From: Lysinibacillus sphaericus
GTDB lineage: Bacteria; Bacillota; Bacilli; Bacillales_A; Planococcaceae
DNA: 64,000 nucleotides
Direction: 5' to 3'
Assembly (NCBI RefSeq): GCF_006864135.1
Contig: NZ_SADV01000010.1
Coordinates: 124,001 to 188,000 of the forward strand
Made by a program: the position numbers and the translations under genes. Below are positions 52,250-62,055 of this stretch, one piece after another. A model generated the notes under the pieces. That model was given only the letters and a program-made list of their open reading frames with translations. It had not been told where the DNA came from and made no database searches. The number at the start of each line of letters is the position of its first letter. Position 1 is the stretch's first letter.

Positions 52250-54634
52250 GTGACTTACAATATTAAAAAAGCTGCTGTTCTAGGTTCTGGAGTAATGGGT
52301 TCTGGAATTGCAGCACATTTAGCAAACATCGGTATTCCAACATTATTATTAGACATTGCACCGAAGGAACTAACAAAAGAGGAAGAAGCGAAAGGTCTTT
52401 CTTTAGAGCATCCTGCTGTAAGAAATCGAATCGTTAACGGAGCGCTTCAAAAGTTATTAAAGCAAAAGCCAGCACCACTTACTTCTAAGAAAAATTTATC
52501 ACTACTAACGGTTGGTAACTTTGAGGACGATTTAGAGCAATTAAAAGATGTAGACTGGATTATTGAAGTTGTCGTTGAAAATTTAGCGATTAAACAAAGT
52601 CTATATGAAAAAATTGATGCTGTACGTAAGCCTGGCACAATTATTAGTTCTAACACATCTGGCATAAGTATCGATGCAATGGCAGAAGGGCGTTCAGAAG
52701 ATTTTAAAAAGCATTTCCTAGGAACTCACTTTTTCAACCCGCCACGCTATTTGAAATTACTTGAAGTCATTCCGGCAAACACAACAGCGCCTGAGGTTGT
52801 AAGCTTTATGAAAACATTTGGCGAAGATGTGCTTGGAAAAGGTGTCGTACTTGCTAAAGATACACCGAACTTCATTGCCAACCGTATCGGAACGTACGGT
52901 TTACTAATTACTTTACAAGAAATGATGAAGGGGAGCTATTCGGTTGGTGAGGTAGATTCTGTAACAGGTCCACTAATCGGTCGTCCAAAATCTGCAACAT
53001 TCCGAACGCTGGATGTTGTTGGTTTAGATACATTTATCCATGTAGCGAAAAACGTTTATGATCAAACAACTGGTGAAGAGCAGCAAGTATTTGCAGTGCC
53101 GGAATTCCTACAAAAAATGGTCACAAACGGCTGGTTAGGAGCAAAATCAGGTCAAGGATTCTTCTTGAAGCAAGGTAAAGAGATTCTTGAAATTAATCCA
53201 GACACACTTGAATATAGCCCAGCAAAAAAATTAAAAACACCTTCTATTGAGATGGCAAAACAAACTCGTGGATTAGCTAATAAAGTAAAAGCACTAACAT
53301 ATGCGAAAGATCGCACAGGAGATTTGTTATGGGGTATCTTCGCTCCAACGCTAATTTACTCTGCACAGCTACACGGTGAAATTGCTGATGATATTGTTGC
53401 GATTGACAATGCTATGAAATGGGGCTTCGGTTGGCAGCAAGGGCCATTTGAAATATGGGATGCAATTGGTGTCAAAGAGTCCGTAGCTAAAATGGAGGCT
53501 GAAGGTCGTGAAGTGCCGGCATTTGTCAAAGATATGTTAGCAAGCGGCTTTGAAACTTTCTATTCGGAAATTGACGGTGATCTAGCGTATTATAATGGCT
53601 CTGAATATGTAAAAGTGCCGGTTAATGAAAAAGAAATTAACTTAAAACGCTATAAGAAAAAGCACGGTGTTATTAAATCAAATACAGGTGCTAGCTTAAT
53701 AGATTTAGGTGACGGAATTGCCTTACTTGAATTCCATTCCCAATCAAATGCAATTGGTTTGGACATTATTCAAATGATTAACTTTGCAGTCGATGAAGTA
53801 GAAGCTAACTATAAAGGCTTAGTCATCGGTAACCAAGGGAAAAACTTCTGTGTTGGTGCGAATCTAGGAATGATTTTAGTAGAAGCACAGGATGATAATA
53901 TTTTTGAGCTAGATTTCGTTATTAAAGCATTCCAAGATGCAATGCAAAAGATTAAATACGCTCGTAAGCCTGTTGTAGCGGCGCCTTTTGCTATGACACT
54001 TGGTGGAGGAGCAGAGGTTTGCTTACCAGCTGCACATATTCAAGCAACAATGGAAACGTATATGGGCTTAGTGGAAGTCGGCGTAGGATTAATTCCTGGT
54101 GGCGGCGGTAATAAGGCACTTTACCAAAAATTCATCAAAGGGCTACCAAATGGTGTTGAAGTAGACTATCAACATATTGCTAATAAAGTATTTGAAACAG
54201 TTGCGATGGCAAAAGTTTCGACGTCTGGCGAAGAAGCACGTGAAAATAACTTCTTAAACTTTGCTGATGGGATTTCTGTTAACCCAGATCACCAACTATA
54301 TGATGCAAAACAAGCTGCACTAGCGCTTTATGAGGCGGGCTATCAACCACCTGTACCTGCGAAAGTTCCTGTAGTCGGAGCATCAGGCTACGGTACGCTA
54401 TTAATCGGTGCGCAAGGATTGTTTGAATCAGGCTATATTAGTGAACATGATTTAAAAATAGCTAAAAAATTAGCGTATGTCATTGCTGGTGGTAAAGTTC
54501 CATATGGCACATTAGTAGATGAACAATACTTATTAAACCTTGAGCGTGAGGCGTTCCTAAGCTTAGTTGCAGAACCTTTATCTCAACAAAGAATGCAGCA
54601 CATGCTTTTAAAGGGAAAACCGCTGCGTAACTAA
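52250..54634 (+). CDS. fadN: 3-hydroxyacyl-CoA dehydrogenase / enoyl-CoA hydratase, FadN
   Basis: A 794-residue bifunctional enzyme. The first part is the NAD-binding domain (KAAVLGSGVMGSGIAAHLAN, with LGTHFFNPPRYLKLLEVIP around the catalytic His). The C-terminal part is the enoyl-CoA hydratase/crotonase domain (NFCVGANLGMILVEAQDDN, then ALGGGAEVCLPAAHIQATME-type sequence). It converts enoyl-CoA to 3-ketoacyl-CoA. The GTG at 52250 follows GGGGGAATTGC. It is first in the fadN-fadA-fadE unit. Confidence 0.95.
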   Translation: MTYNIKKAAVLGSGVMGSGIAAHLANIGIPTLLLDIAPKELTKEEEAKGLSLEHPAVRNRIVNGALQKLLKQKPAPLTSKKNLSLLTVGNFEDDLEQLKDVDWIIEVVVENLAIKQSLYEKIDAVRKPGTIISSNTSGISIDAMAEGRSEDFKKHFLGTHFFNPPRYLKLLEVIPANTTAPEVVSFMKTFGEDVLGKGVVLAKDTPNFIANRIGTYGLLITLQEMMKGSYSVGEVDSVTGPLIGRPKSATFRTLDVVGLDTFIHVAKNVYDQTTGEEQQVFAVPEFLQKMVTNGWLGAKSGQGFFLKQGKEILEINPDTLEYSPAKKLKTPSIEMAKQTRGLANKVKALTYAKDRTGDLLWGIFAPTLIYSAQLHGEIADDIVAIDNAMKWGFGWQQGPFEIWDAIGVKESVAKMEAEGREVPAFVKDMLASGFETFYSEIDGDLAYYNGSEYVKVPVNEKEINLKRYKKKHGVIKSNTGASLIDLGDGIALLEFHSQSNAIGLDIIQMINFAVDEVEANYKGLVIGNQGKNFCVGANLGMILVEAQDDNIFELDFVIKAFQDAMQKIKYARKPVVAAPFAMTLGGGAEVCLPAAHIQATMETYMGLVEVGVGLIPGGGGNKALYQKFIKGLPNGVEVDYQHIANKVFETVAMAKVSTSGEEARENNFLNFADGISVNPDHQLYDAKQAALALYEAGYQPPVPAKVPVVGASGYGTLLIGAQGLFESGYISEHDLKIAKKLAYVIAGGKVPYGTLVDEQYLLNLEREAFLSLVAEPLSQQRMQHMLLKGKPLRN

Positions 54635-54635
54635 C

Positions 54636-55015
54636 TTTAACTTCTTTCAGCAGGAGTCTCCTAACTCTATAGGTGGTGAGATGAATGCGAATTCAAGTCA
54701 CTTTTCAGCGGGTATCCAACATCCGCTGAAATAGAGGAACTCAGTCTAAGAACGCCACGTCCTGTGGCAACGACTGAGTGACCAACATCGTGTTGGCCTA
54801 AAGCCTCCGGCGGATGTCACGGAATCGGAAAGGCGTTAATAAAGGATGTTAGCCTAAGATCATTGCATCCATGCGATAATGGCTAACTGACCTGCATCGG
54901 TAAAAACGTCACGTCCTGTGGCATTACCGAAATGACCGACATCGTGTCGGCCCTCGTGCAGGCCTAAGTACAAAGCCGATTCCGGAAGCAATTATGTCCG
55001 AGGCATATTTGATAA
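54636..55015 (+). repeat. Interspersed repeat A, copy 3, between fadN and fadA
   Basis: It starts two bases after the fadN stop (TTTAACTTCTTTCAGC) and ends with a variant of the GCCGAGGCATA palindrome. Inner hairpins are GTTAGCC/GGCTAAC around ATGCGAT-type pairing near 54860, CGGTAA/TTACCG near 54900, and CCGACATCGTGTCGG near 54938. It is almost base for base like the copy at 59.5 kb in this inner part. Confidence 0.9.
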
Positions 55016-55060
55016 CACGAATTAACCATACTTGCACATGAAACAAAGGGGGATTAATAC

Positions 55061-56233
55061 ATGCGTGAAGCCGTTATTGTAGCAGGAGCACGAACTCCGA
55101 TTGGAAAAGCGAAGAAGGGTTCTTTAGCAACAGTTAGACCAGATGATTTTGGAGCGGTTGTTGTCAAAGAAACATTAAAAAGAGCGGGCTATGAAGGTCC
55201 GATTGACGATTTAATTTTAGGGTGTGCAATGCCTGAAGCTGAGCAAGGCATGAACGTAGCACGTAATATAGGAGCGCTTGCCGGGTTACCAGATACAACA
55301 CCAGCGCTGACAATTAATAGATTCTGTTCATCAGGTTTACAAGCAATCGCTTTTGCAGCAGAGCGTATTATGCTAGGACATTCTAAGGCGATTCTTGCTG
55401 GTGGAGTCGAGTCTATGAGTATGGTGCCAATGGTAGGTAATACACCTCGCTTAAATCCAACGCTAGCAGAAACTGCTCCCCAATATTATATGGGGATGGG
55501 GCACACAGCGGAGGAAGTGGCACGTCAATACAATGTAAGTAGAGAAGATCAGGATGAATTTGCTGTTCGTTCACATGAGCTTGCAGAAAAAGCGATTAAA
55601 GAAGGTAAATTCAATGATGAAATCGTACCAATCGAAGTAGAGCAGCATTATGTAGATGACAACAACAAGCCACAGGTGAAAAAATTCACGTTTAGCATGG
55701 ATGAAGGTGTACGTCCAGGTACATCTGTAGAAGGTTTAGCGAAGCTTCGTCCAGCTTTCCATGTTAAGGGCAGTGTTACAGCTGGTAATGCCTCTCAAAC
55801 TTCGGACGGTGCAGCTGCAGTACTTGTAATGGATCGTGAGGAAGCAGAAAAGCAAGGGCTTACACCAATGGCGAAGTTTTTAGGCTTTGCAGTTGGTGGT
55901 GTACCTCCTGAGGTGATGGGTATTGGGCCAATCGTGGCAGTACCTAAAGCACTTGAAATTGCAGGGTTAGCCATTGATGACATTGATTTATGGGAAATTA
56001 ACGAAGCATTTGCGTCACAATCCTTACAGGTCGTACGTCATTTAGGCATCGACCAAAATAAAGTAAATGTCAATGGTGGAGCAATTGCCGTAGGTCACCC
56101 ACTTGGTGCAACTGGAGCCATTCTAACATTAAAGCTTATTCATGAATTGAAGCGTCAAGGCAAGAAATATGGTGTTGTCACAATGTGTATTGGCGGCGGT
56201 ATGGGTGCTGCGGGAGTATTTGAACTTCTATAA
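55061..56233 (+). CDS. fadA: Acetyl-CoA acyltransferase (thiolase), FadA
   Basis: A 390-residue thiolase. The nucleophile Cys is in [20 protein letters not shown] near 90, the His is in [20 protein letters not shown], and the second Cys is in [18 protein letters not shown]. It splits 3-ketoacyl-CoA to acetyl-CoA and a shorter acyl-CoA. AAAGGGGG precedes the ATG. The gap to fadN is filled by repeat A. Confidence 0.95.
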   Translation: MREAVIVAGARTPIGKAKKGSLATVRPDDFGAVVVKETLKRAGYEGPIDDLILGCAMPEAEQGMNVARNIGALAGLPDTTPALTINRFCSSGLQAIAFAAERIMLGHSKAILAGGVESMSMVPMVGNTPRLNPTLAETAPQYYMGMGHTAEEVARQYNVSREDQDEFAVRSHELAEKAIKEGKFNDEIVPIEVEQHYVDDNNKPQVKKFTFSMDEGVRPGTSVEGLAKLRPAFHVKGSVTAGNASQTSDGAAAVLVMDREEAEKQGLTPMAKFLGFAVGGVPPEVMGIGPIVAVPKALEIAGLAIDDIDLWEINEAFASQSLQVVRHLGIDQNKVNVNGGAIAVGHPLGATGAILTLKLIHELKRQGKKYGVVTMCIGGGMGAAGVFELL

Positions 56234-56354
56234 TTTTTTGCTAGATCAGCTTGGAGTGCTGCGTTTTCGGTTGCCTCCGAACATAGTGCTTCAAGCTTTT
56301 CTATATATTGGGGATAAAAACTATTAAAAATAGATATATAGGGAGGAATTTAGA

Positions 56355-58139
56355 ATGACAGAAAAAACAACGGATTTCATTAAAGGCGGCGGATTTATTA
56401 TTGAAGATGTGGAATTAGATCGTGTATTTACACCAGAAGATTTCACAGATGAGCATAAAATGATTGCTAAAACAACTGAAGAGTATGTAGCAAATGAAGT
56501 GTTACCAGTCGTTGAAAATTTGGAACACCATGAATTTGAGCATTCAGTTCGTCTACTAAAAAGTGCTGGTGAACTCGGCTTATTAAGCGCAGATGTACCT
56601 GAAGAATATGAGGGTCTGGGATTAGACAAAGTTTCTTCTGCATTAATCGCAGAAAAAATGTCTGTTGCTGGCGGCTTCTCTATTACACATGGTGCGCACG
56701 TAGGTATTGGTTCTTTACCAATTGTACTTTTCGGAAATGAAGAGCAAAAGCAAAAGTATTTACCGAAGCTTGCGTCAGGTGAATTAATTGCTGCTTACGC
56801 ATTAACTGAGCCAGGTTCAGGTTCTGATGCATTAGGTGCAAAAACAACTGCGAAGTTAAATGATGCAGGGACACATTATATTTTAAATGGAGAAAAGCAA
56901 TGGATTACAAATGCAGGCTTTGCAGATGTATTTGTTGTCTATGCGAAAATCGATGGTGATAAATTCACGGCATTTATCGTTGAACGTGACTTTAATGGCG
57001 TTTCAGTTGGCGCAGAAGAGAAAAAAATGGGGATTAAATCTTCATCGACACGTACATTAATCCTTGAAGATGCAGAAGTACCTGTAGAAAACCTTTTAGG
57101 TGAAGTAGGTCGCGGACACGTAATTGCTTTTAATATTTTAAATATCGGGCGCTATAAATTAGGTGTTGGAACAATTGGTGGCTCAAAGCGTGCATTAGAG
57201 CTTGCCATTCAATATACAAACCAACGTCAGCAGTTTAAAACGAAGCTGTCTGATTTCAATCTAACAAAAGAAAAACTATCAACAATGGCATCGCACTTAT
57301 ATGCATCTGAGTCATTAAACTATCGTACAGTAGGTTTATTTGAGGATCGTTTAAGCCAGCTAAGCCCAGATGAGCAAAAGCAAGGGAAAGTGATTGCTGG
57401 CGCAATTGCTGAGTATGCTATTGAATGTTCTATTGCTAAAGTATTTGGTTCTGAGACTTTAGATTACATTGCGGATGAAGCGGTTCAATTACATGGTGGT
57501 TACGGCTTTATGGCTGAATACGAAGTAGAGCGTATTTATCGTGATTCTCGTATTAATCGTATTTTTGAAGGTACTAATGAAATTAACCGTATGATTGTAC
57601 CAGGTACATTTATGAAAAAAGCATTAAAAGGTGAATTGCCATTGCTACAAGTTGCTCAAAACTTACAACAAGAGCTTCTAATGCTAATGCCTGAAGATGT
57701 AGGCACAGAGCCGCTAGCACAGGAAAAATATCTTGTGAAAAATGCGAAGAAAATTGCTGTATTAGCAGCAGGCTTAGCAGCACAACGCTACGGCGCGAAG
57801 CTTGATCAAGAGCAAGAAGTATTGGTGAATATTGCTAATATCGCAAACCAATTATTCGCGATGGAATCAGCTGTATTACGTACAGAAAAAGCGATTGCTC
57901 GTGACGGTGCTGAAAAAGCGCATCAAAAATTACTGTACACTCAAATCTTCTGCCAAGAAGCATTTGCAGAAATTGAAAAAGAGGCAAAAGATACGATTCT
58001 TGCTTCAGCAGAAGGCGACGCTGCACGCATGACATTGTCTGCACTACGTAAATTAACTCGCAACAACCCATACAACTTAATTGCGAAGAAACGCGAAGCT
58101 TCTGTCAAATTAATTGAAGCAGAAAAATTTGTAGTTTAA
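56355..58139 (+). CDS. fadE: Acyl-CoA dehydrogenase, FadE
   Basis: A 594-residue FAD-dependent acyl-CoA dehydrogenase, longer than the usual 380 because of a helical C-terminal extension as in B. subtilis FadE. The domain has AYALTEPGSGSDALGAKTTA, the substrate-binding RQQFKTKL, and YRDSRINRIFEGTNEINR with the FAD-binding end. It makes trans-2-enoyl-CoA. AGGGAGGAA precedes the ATG. A terminator follows, which ends the unit. Confidence 0.95.
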   Translation: MTEKTTDFIKGGGFIIEDVELDRVFTPEDFTDEHKMIAKTTEEYVANEVLPVVENLEHHEFEHSVRLLKSAGELGLLSADVPEEYEGLGLDKVSSALIAEKMSVAGGFSITHGAHVGIGSLPIVLFGNEEQKQKYLPKLASGELIAAYALTEPGSGSDALGAKTTAKLNDAGTHYILNGEKQWITNAGFADVFVVYAKIDGDKFTAFIVERDFNGVSVGAEEKKMGIKSSSTRTLILEDAEVPVENLLGEVGRGHVIAFNILNIGRYKLGVGTIGGSKRALELAIQYTNQRQQFKTKLSDFNLTKEKLSTMASHLYASESLNYRTVGLFEDRLSQLSPDEQKQGKVIAGAIAEYAIECSIAKVFGSETLDYIADEAVQLHGGYGFMAEYEVERIYRDSRINRIFEGTNEINRMIVPGTFMKKALKGELPLLQVAQNLQQELLMLMPEDVGTEPLAQEKYLVKNAKKIAVLAAGLAAQRYGAKLDQEQEVLVNIANIANQLFAMESAVLRTEKAIARDGAEKAHQKLLYTQIFCQEAFAEIEKEAKDTILASAEGDAARMTLSALRKLTRNNPYNLIAKKREASVKLIEAEKFVV

Positions 58140-58145
58140 TATGCA

Positions 58146-58188
58146 AAATAACCCTAGCTATCCGAGATGTGATAGCTAGGTTTTTTTG
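58146..58188 (+). terminator. Rho-independent terminator of the fad unit
   Basis: AACCCTAGCTATC pairs with GATAGCTAGGTT, followed by TTTTT. Confidence 0.9.
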
Positions 58189-58228
58189 TTTGTTGAAAAT
58201 AAAAGTGTAGCTCTTTGGCAAAACGAGG

Positions 58229-58450
58229 GGTTGATTTCCGTTCCGACTGGGCGCTTGGTGCGATAGTTGGCATTTTATCAGCGATAATCAAGCTGTTATC
58301 AGCGATAGTAGGCATTTTATCAGCTATCAGCGATTCTTAGTATCTTATCAGCGCTCGGCATTTTGGAGCGTTTAGCCACTCTCTGCGCTTTTGTTGCGGC
58401 TCATCGGATGCTAGTGGCCTGGAACTCCAATTAACCCACGCTTAGCATGA
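58229..58450. repeat. Repeat B, diverged copy with internal short tandem repeats
   Basis: The left end GGTTGATTTCCGTTCCGACT then GGGCGCT is well kept; the right end (AACTCCAATTAACCCACGC) is diverged. Inside, at 58262-58365, GGCATTTTATCAGCGATA and shorter TTATCAGCG units recur five or more times. Confidence 0.7.
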
Positions 58451-58555
58451 GGAGTTTCATTTTGGTTCGTAACGGTTATGATGGTATACTACAGAAAATG
58501 AGGGATACACTGCTGAAAATGTAGTTCCTAAAAATGATAGTAGAGGAGCCTATAA

Positions 58556-58912
58556 ATGACGATTCAATTTATTCAATATCCGAAATGTACTACTTGCAAA
58601 AAAGCTCAAAAATGGCTAAATGACAATGGGGTTTCATACGAAGAGGTACACATTGTCGAACAACCACCTACAAAGGAAGAACTATCAAACTTATGGCAAG
58701 CTAGTGAACAACCTTTAAAGAAATTTTTTAATACTTCTGGTATGAAATATCGAGAGCTTGGCTTGAAAGATAAACTTGCTGCAATGACTGAAGAAGAGCA
58801 GCTTGAACTGCTGGCATCAGATGGTATGTTGATTAAACGTCCGATAGTAACCGATGGAAAAAAAGTTACTTTAGGGTTTAAAGAATCAGATTTTGAGCAA
58901 GCTTGGAAATGA
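58556..58912 (+). CDS. yusI: ArsC/Spx-family protein YusI
   Basis: A 118-residue protein of the arsenate reductase/Spx fold. CTTCKK near residue 11 has the CxxC-type redox pair, and the C-terminal IKRPIVTDGKKVTLGFKESD matches the family. The position before gcvH matches YusI in B. subtilis. It is not a confirmed arsenate reductase; role unknown. GTAGAGGAGCC precedes the ATG. Confidence 0.85.
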   Translation: MTIQFIQYPKCTTCKKAQKWLNDNGVSYEEVHIVEQPPTKEELSNLWQASEQPLKKFFNTSGMKYRELGLKDKLAAMTEEEQLELLASDGMLIKRPIVTDGKKVTLGFKESDFEQAWK

Positions 58913-58916
58913 CGCT

Positions 58917-59013
58917 TTTAACTTGTTTCAGTAAAGGTTGTATGTAGTGAAAGCGAAGCGTCAGGTCAGAAGTCTTCACCTCTATATGATTGAGATGAAT
59001 GAGCATAATTGAT
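58917..59013 (+). repeat. Repeat A, degenerate copy
   Basis: It starts after the yusI stop with TTTAACTTGTTTCAG and ends AGCATAATTGATTC; the middle is mostly lost. Confidence 0.6.
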
Positions 59014-59084
59014 TCTTGTTTTTATGGTAGAAGTATGGCACACTGAAAATGAATATATTACATATTTATGGAGGGGTTTTTTGC

Positions 59085-59465
59085 ATGAGCACACCTAAAG
59101 ACTTACGTTACTCTGAAGAGCACGAATGGGTAAAAGTAGAAGATGGTAAAGTACGTATCGGTATTTCTCATTTCGCACAAGCTGAACTTGGAGATATCGT
59201 TTTCGTTGAACTTCCACAAGTTGGCGACGAAATCAAAACTGATGATCCATTCGGTAGCGTAGAATCTGTTAAAACAGTTTCTGAATTATACGCACCAATC
59301 TCAGGTACAGTAGTTGAAGTAAATGCAGATTTAGAAGATAGCCCAGAATTCGTTAATGAATCACCATATGAAAAAGCATGGATGATCGTTGTAGAGCCTG
59401 CTGATGCTTCAGAAATTGAAAAGCTTATGACAGCTGAGCAATACGAAGAAATGATTGCAGAATAA
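59085..59465 (+). CDS. gcvH: Glycine cleavage system H protein
   Basis: A 126-residue protein. The lipoyl-lysine is in [15 protein letters not shown], and the N-terminal [20 protein letters not shown] is typical. It shuttles the methylamine group in glycine cleavage and, in Bacillales, is also the carrier for lipoate relay. ATG 59085 follows GGAGGGG. The yusI-gcvH order is as in B. subtilis. Confidence 0.96.
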   Translation: MSTPKDLRYSEEHEWVKVEDGKVRIGISHFAQAELGDIVFVELPQVGDEIKTDDPFGSVESVKTVSELYAPISGTVVEVNADLEDSPEFVNESPYEKAWMIVVEPADASEIEKLMTAEQYEEMIAE

Positions 59466-59472
59466 GACAAGC

Positions 59473-59728
59473 CTTTAGCTTCTTTCAGCAGGTGTTCAAA
59501 CATCAGCTAAAAGAAGTTAAAGCCTCCGGCGTATGTCACGGAATCGGATAGGAGTGTTTAAAGGATGTTAGCCTAAGATCATCGCATCCATGCGATAATG
59601 GCTAACTGACCTGCATCGGTAAAAACGCCACGTCCTGTGGCATTACCGAAATGACCGACATCGTGTCGGCCATGCAGGCCTAAGCACAAAGCCGATTCCG
59701 GACGCAATTATGCCGAGGCATAATTAAT
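59473..59728 (+). repeat. Interspersed repeat A, copy 4
   Basis: It starts after the gcvH stop (TTTAGCTTCTTTCAGC) and ends with AATTATGCCGAGGCATAATT. It has the same three inner hairpins as copy 3. Confidence 0.9.
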
Positions 59729-59731
59729 CAG

Positions 59732-59763
59732 AAAAACGTCGGAAACTACCGACGTTTTTTATT
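59732..59763 (+). terminator. Rho-independent terminator
   Basis: AAAACGTCGG pairs with CCGACGTTTT, then TT; it follows repeat A, so the repeat is transcribed with gcvH. Confidence 0.85.
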
Positions 59764-59900
59764 ATCCTCATTCATTCTTCCACTATAGTTGGTGAAGTAA
59801 ATGCAAGTATATTCCCTATTAATAGGTATCTAACTGTATCAACGACAAGGTTTATTGATATAATGAATTATAAGGGCTATGTCTAAATGGGGGTGGCGTG

Positions 59901-60242
59901 ATGTTCGAAGGAAAATGCTTAATTGTCGAAGGCCGATCGGATAAACTTCAAATCGAACCTATTTTAAATGAAGACGTAAAAATACTTTGTACAAATGGTA
60001 CAATTGGTGTGCATCAATTAGAAGAGCTACTCGATCCATATGAGGGTTGTGAGCTTTATACATTTTTTGATGCAGATACATCAGGTAATAAGCTACGGGC
60101 ATTAATGGACAGACATTATCCAGAGGCTGAGCATTTACGGACGATGCCAACATATAAGGAAGTTGAGACAACTCCGAGGAAAGTGTTAGCGGCGATATTG
60201 ATTCGTGCACATTTCTCAATCCATAATGAGTATATTTTGTAA
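59901..60242 (+). CDS. yusF: Toprim-domain protein YusF
   Basis: A 113-residue protein with a toprim pattern like RNase M5: KCLIVEGRSDKLQIEPILNE and CELYTFFDADTSGNKLRALM with the DxD pair. The role in RNA or DNA processing is unknown. Matches YusF in position. ATG 59901 follows GGGGGTGG; the GTG three bases earlier is possible. Confidence 0.82.
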   Translation: MFEGKCLIVEGRSDKLQIEPILNEDVKILCTNGTIGVHQLEELLDPYEGCELYTFFDADTSGNKLRALMDRHYPEAEHLRTMPTYKEVETTPRKVLAAILIRAHFSIHNEYIL

Positions 60243-60248
60243 GGTTGC

Positions 60249-60560
60249 GTGAAAAAGATGGAAGAATGGTCAACAGAGCAGTGGAACGCGGCTATCCAGT
60301 CCGGTGAAAAGGCTGCCTTTTATTTATATACACCAATGTGTGGAACGTGCGCAGTTGCATTGAAAATGATGATGGTTGTTGAACAATTGTTGCCACAACT
60401 ACAGGTTGGTAAAGCGAATATAAATTTTATAGAGCGAATAGCTTACGATAATAAAATCGAAAGTGTACCATGTTTACTCGTATATGAAGGCGGAGAAATG
60501 ACAGCAAAGGTTTATGCCTTTCAATCTGTACCGTATTTATACGAATTGTTAAAAAATTAA
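60249..60560 (+). CDS. yusE: Thioredoxin-like protein YusE
   Basis: A 103-residue thioredoxin-like protein. The redox site is CGTC in YTPMCGTCAVALKMMMVV, with a cis-Pro in IESVPCLLVYEGG. It follows yusF by six bases. The GTG at 60249 or the ATG at 60258 may be the start. Substrate unknown. Confidence 0.82.
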   Translation: MKKMEEWSTEQWNAAIQSGEKAAFYLYTPMCGTCAVALKMMMVVEQLLPQLQVGKANINFIERIAYDNKIESVPCLLVYEGGEMTAKVYAFQSVPYLYELLKN

Positions 60561-60623
60561 TTGACGGAATATTAATCGCGTGGTAAAGTAACAAATATAT
60601 TAAAAAAACAATAAATATATCGA

Positions 60624-60731
60624 ACTCTTATAAAGAGCGGCGGAGGGAAGTGCCCTATGAAGCCCGGCAACCATCACAAACGTGAAAAGGTGCCAAATCA
60701 CCCAAAGATTTATCTTTGAAAGATGAGAGAA
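60624..60731 (+). promoter_or_regulatory. SAM (S-box) riboswitch aptamer
   Basis: It has the S-box core: CTCTTATAAAGAG and GCGGAGGGAAGTGCCCTATG then AAGCCCGGCAACC, GGTGCCAAATC and GATGAGAG closing the P1 helix. With S-adenosylmethionine bound, the terminator at 60756 forms and the met transporter is switched off. Confidence 0.95.
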
Positions 60732-60755
60732 CGGTTTAGCGTATAAGTTACGTGA

Positions 60756-60792
60756 CCCCTTCTACTTGTCTAAAAGTGAAGGGGTTTTTTTA
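60756..60792 (+). terminator. Riboswitch-controlled terminator
   Basis: CCCCTTCTACTT pairs with AAGTGAAGGGG, followed by TTTTTTT. Confidence 0.92.
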
Positions 60793-61005
60793 ACTTCTTT
60801 CAGCGGATGTCCAAACACCTGTACCTGTCGCTACGCTTTCGGTACAAAAGAAATCCGCTGAAATAGAGGGACTCAGTCTAAGAACGCCATGTCCTGTGGC
60901 AATAAAACGAAGCGACAGCAACACGGTTTTATCTGTGCGAAAGCGAACGACAGCAACAACAACGACAACAACAACTGAGTGACCTTATGCCGAGGCATAA
61001 TTGAT
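60788..61005 (+). repeat. Interspersed repeat A, copy 5, between riboswitch and metN
   Basis: TTTAACTTCTTTCAGC overlaps the T-run of the riboswitch terminator, and the copy ends CTTATGCCGAGGCATAATTG before the metN ribosome site. The middle has a CGACAGCAACAACAACGACA-type low-complexity tract. Confidence 0.85.
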
Positions 61006-61026
61006 ATGAGAAAAGGAGAATTCGCT

Positions 61027-62055
61027 ATGATCAATCTTCAAAATATTACGAAGAAATACAAAACTACGAATGGCGAATTAACAGCAGTTAAAGACGTCAA
61101 CCTTTCTATTAATAAAGGTGAAATTTTCGGCATTATCGGCTATAGTGGCGCTGGTAAAAGTACAATGATTCGCTTGTTAAATGGGTTAGAAAAGCCTACA
61201 TCTGGTACGGTGACGGTTAACAATCAAGAGTTTTCATCCATAAAGGGGCAAAAGCTTCGGGATGCTAGACAAAAGGTAAGTATGATTTTCCAGCACTTCA
61301 ATTTACTTTGGTCTAGAACTGTTGCAGAAAACATCGCTTTCCCACTCGAAATCGCAGGTATGCCAAAGGCAAAACGTGAAGCACGTGTGAAAGAATTGAT
61401 TGCACTAGTTGGCTTGGAAGGGCGCGAAAAAGCATATCCATCACAACTATCGGGGGGACAAAAACAACGGGTAGGTATCGCTCGTGCACTTGCTAATAAT
61501 CCAGAGGTATTGTTATGTGATGAGGCAACATCCGCACTCGATCCAGAGACGACAGATGCTATTCTTGATCTACTTGTCGATATTAACGAACGATTAGGTC
61601 TAACGATTGTGTTAATCACACATGAGATGCACGTTATTCGTAAGATTTGTCATCGTGTAGCGGTTATGGAAGCTGGAGAAATTGTAGAACGTGGTGAAGT
61701 ATTACAAGTATTCCAAGCTCCACAAGCTGCCATTACGAAAAAATTCGTTTCTCAAATTACAGATACGAAGGAAACACAGGAAACTGTGGCACAAATTAAA
61801 GCAAATTATCCTAATGGACAACTTGTTAAGCTAATCTTTGTAGGAGAAAAAACAGAGCAGCCTGTCATTTCACATCTTGTGAAACAGTTTGATGTAGAAG
61901 TAAGTATTGTACATGGTAATATTTCGCAAACGAAAAATGGAGCATACGGTACACTTATTGTGCAAATTGATGGCTTAGTGGCCAATGTTGCAGCTGCACT
62001 TAGCTACTTAAATACAGTCGAAGTACAAACGGAGGTGATTGCAAATGCTAACTAG
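61027..62055 (+). CDS. metN: Methionine ABC transporter ATP-binding protein
   Basis: A 342-residue ABC ATPase with a C-terminal NIL regulatory domain (residues 260-342), which binds methionine and gives feedback inhibition. Walker A is GYSGAGKST, the signature is LSGGQKQRVGIARAL, and Walker B is VLLCDEATSALDP. ATG 61027 follows AAGGAGAA. The gene is controlled by the SAM riboswitch upstream; repeat A lies between. Confidence 0.96.
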   Translation: MINLQNITKKYKTTNGELTAVKDVNLSINKGEIFGIIGYSGAGKSTMIRLLNGLEKPTSGTVTVNNQEFSSIKGQKLRDARQKVSMIFQHFNLLWSRTVAENIAFPLEIAGMPKAKREARVKELIALVGLEGREKAYPSQLSGGQKQRVGIARALANNPEVLLCDEATSALDPETTDAILDLLVDINERLGLTIVLITHEMHVIRKICHRVAVMEAGEIVERGEVLQVFQAPQAAITKKFVSQITDTKETQETVAQIKANYPNGQLVKLIFVGEKTEQPVISHLVKQFDVEVSIVHGNISQTKNGAYGTLIVQIDGLVANVAAALSYLNTVEVQTEVIANAN

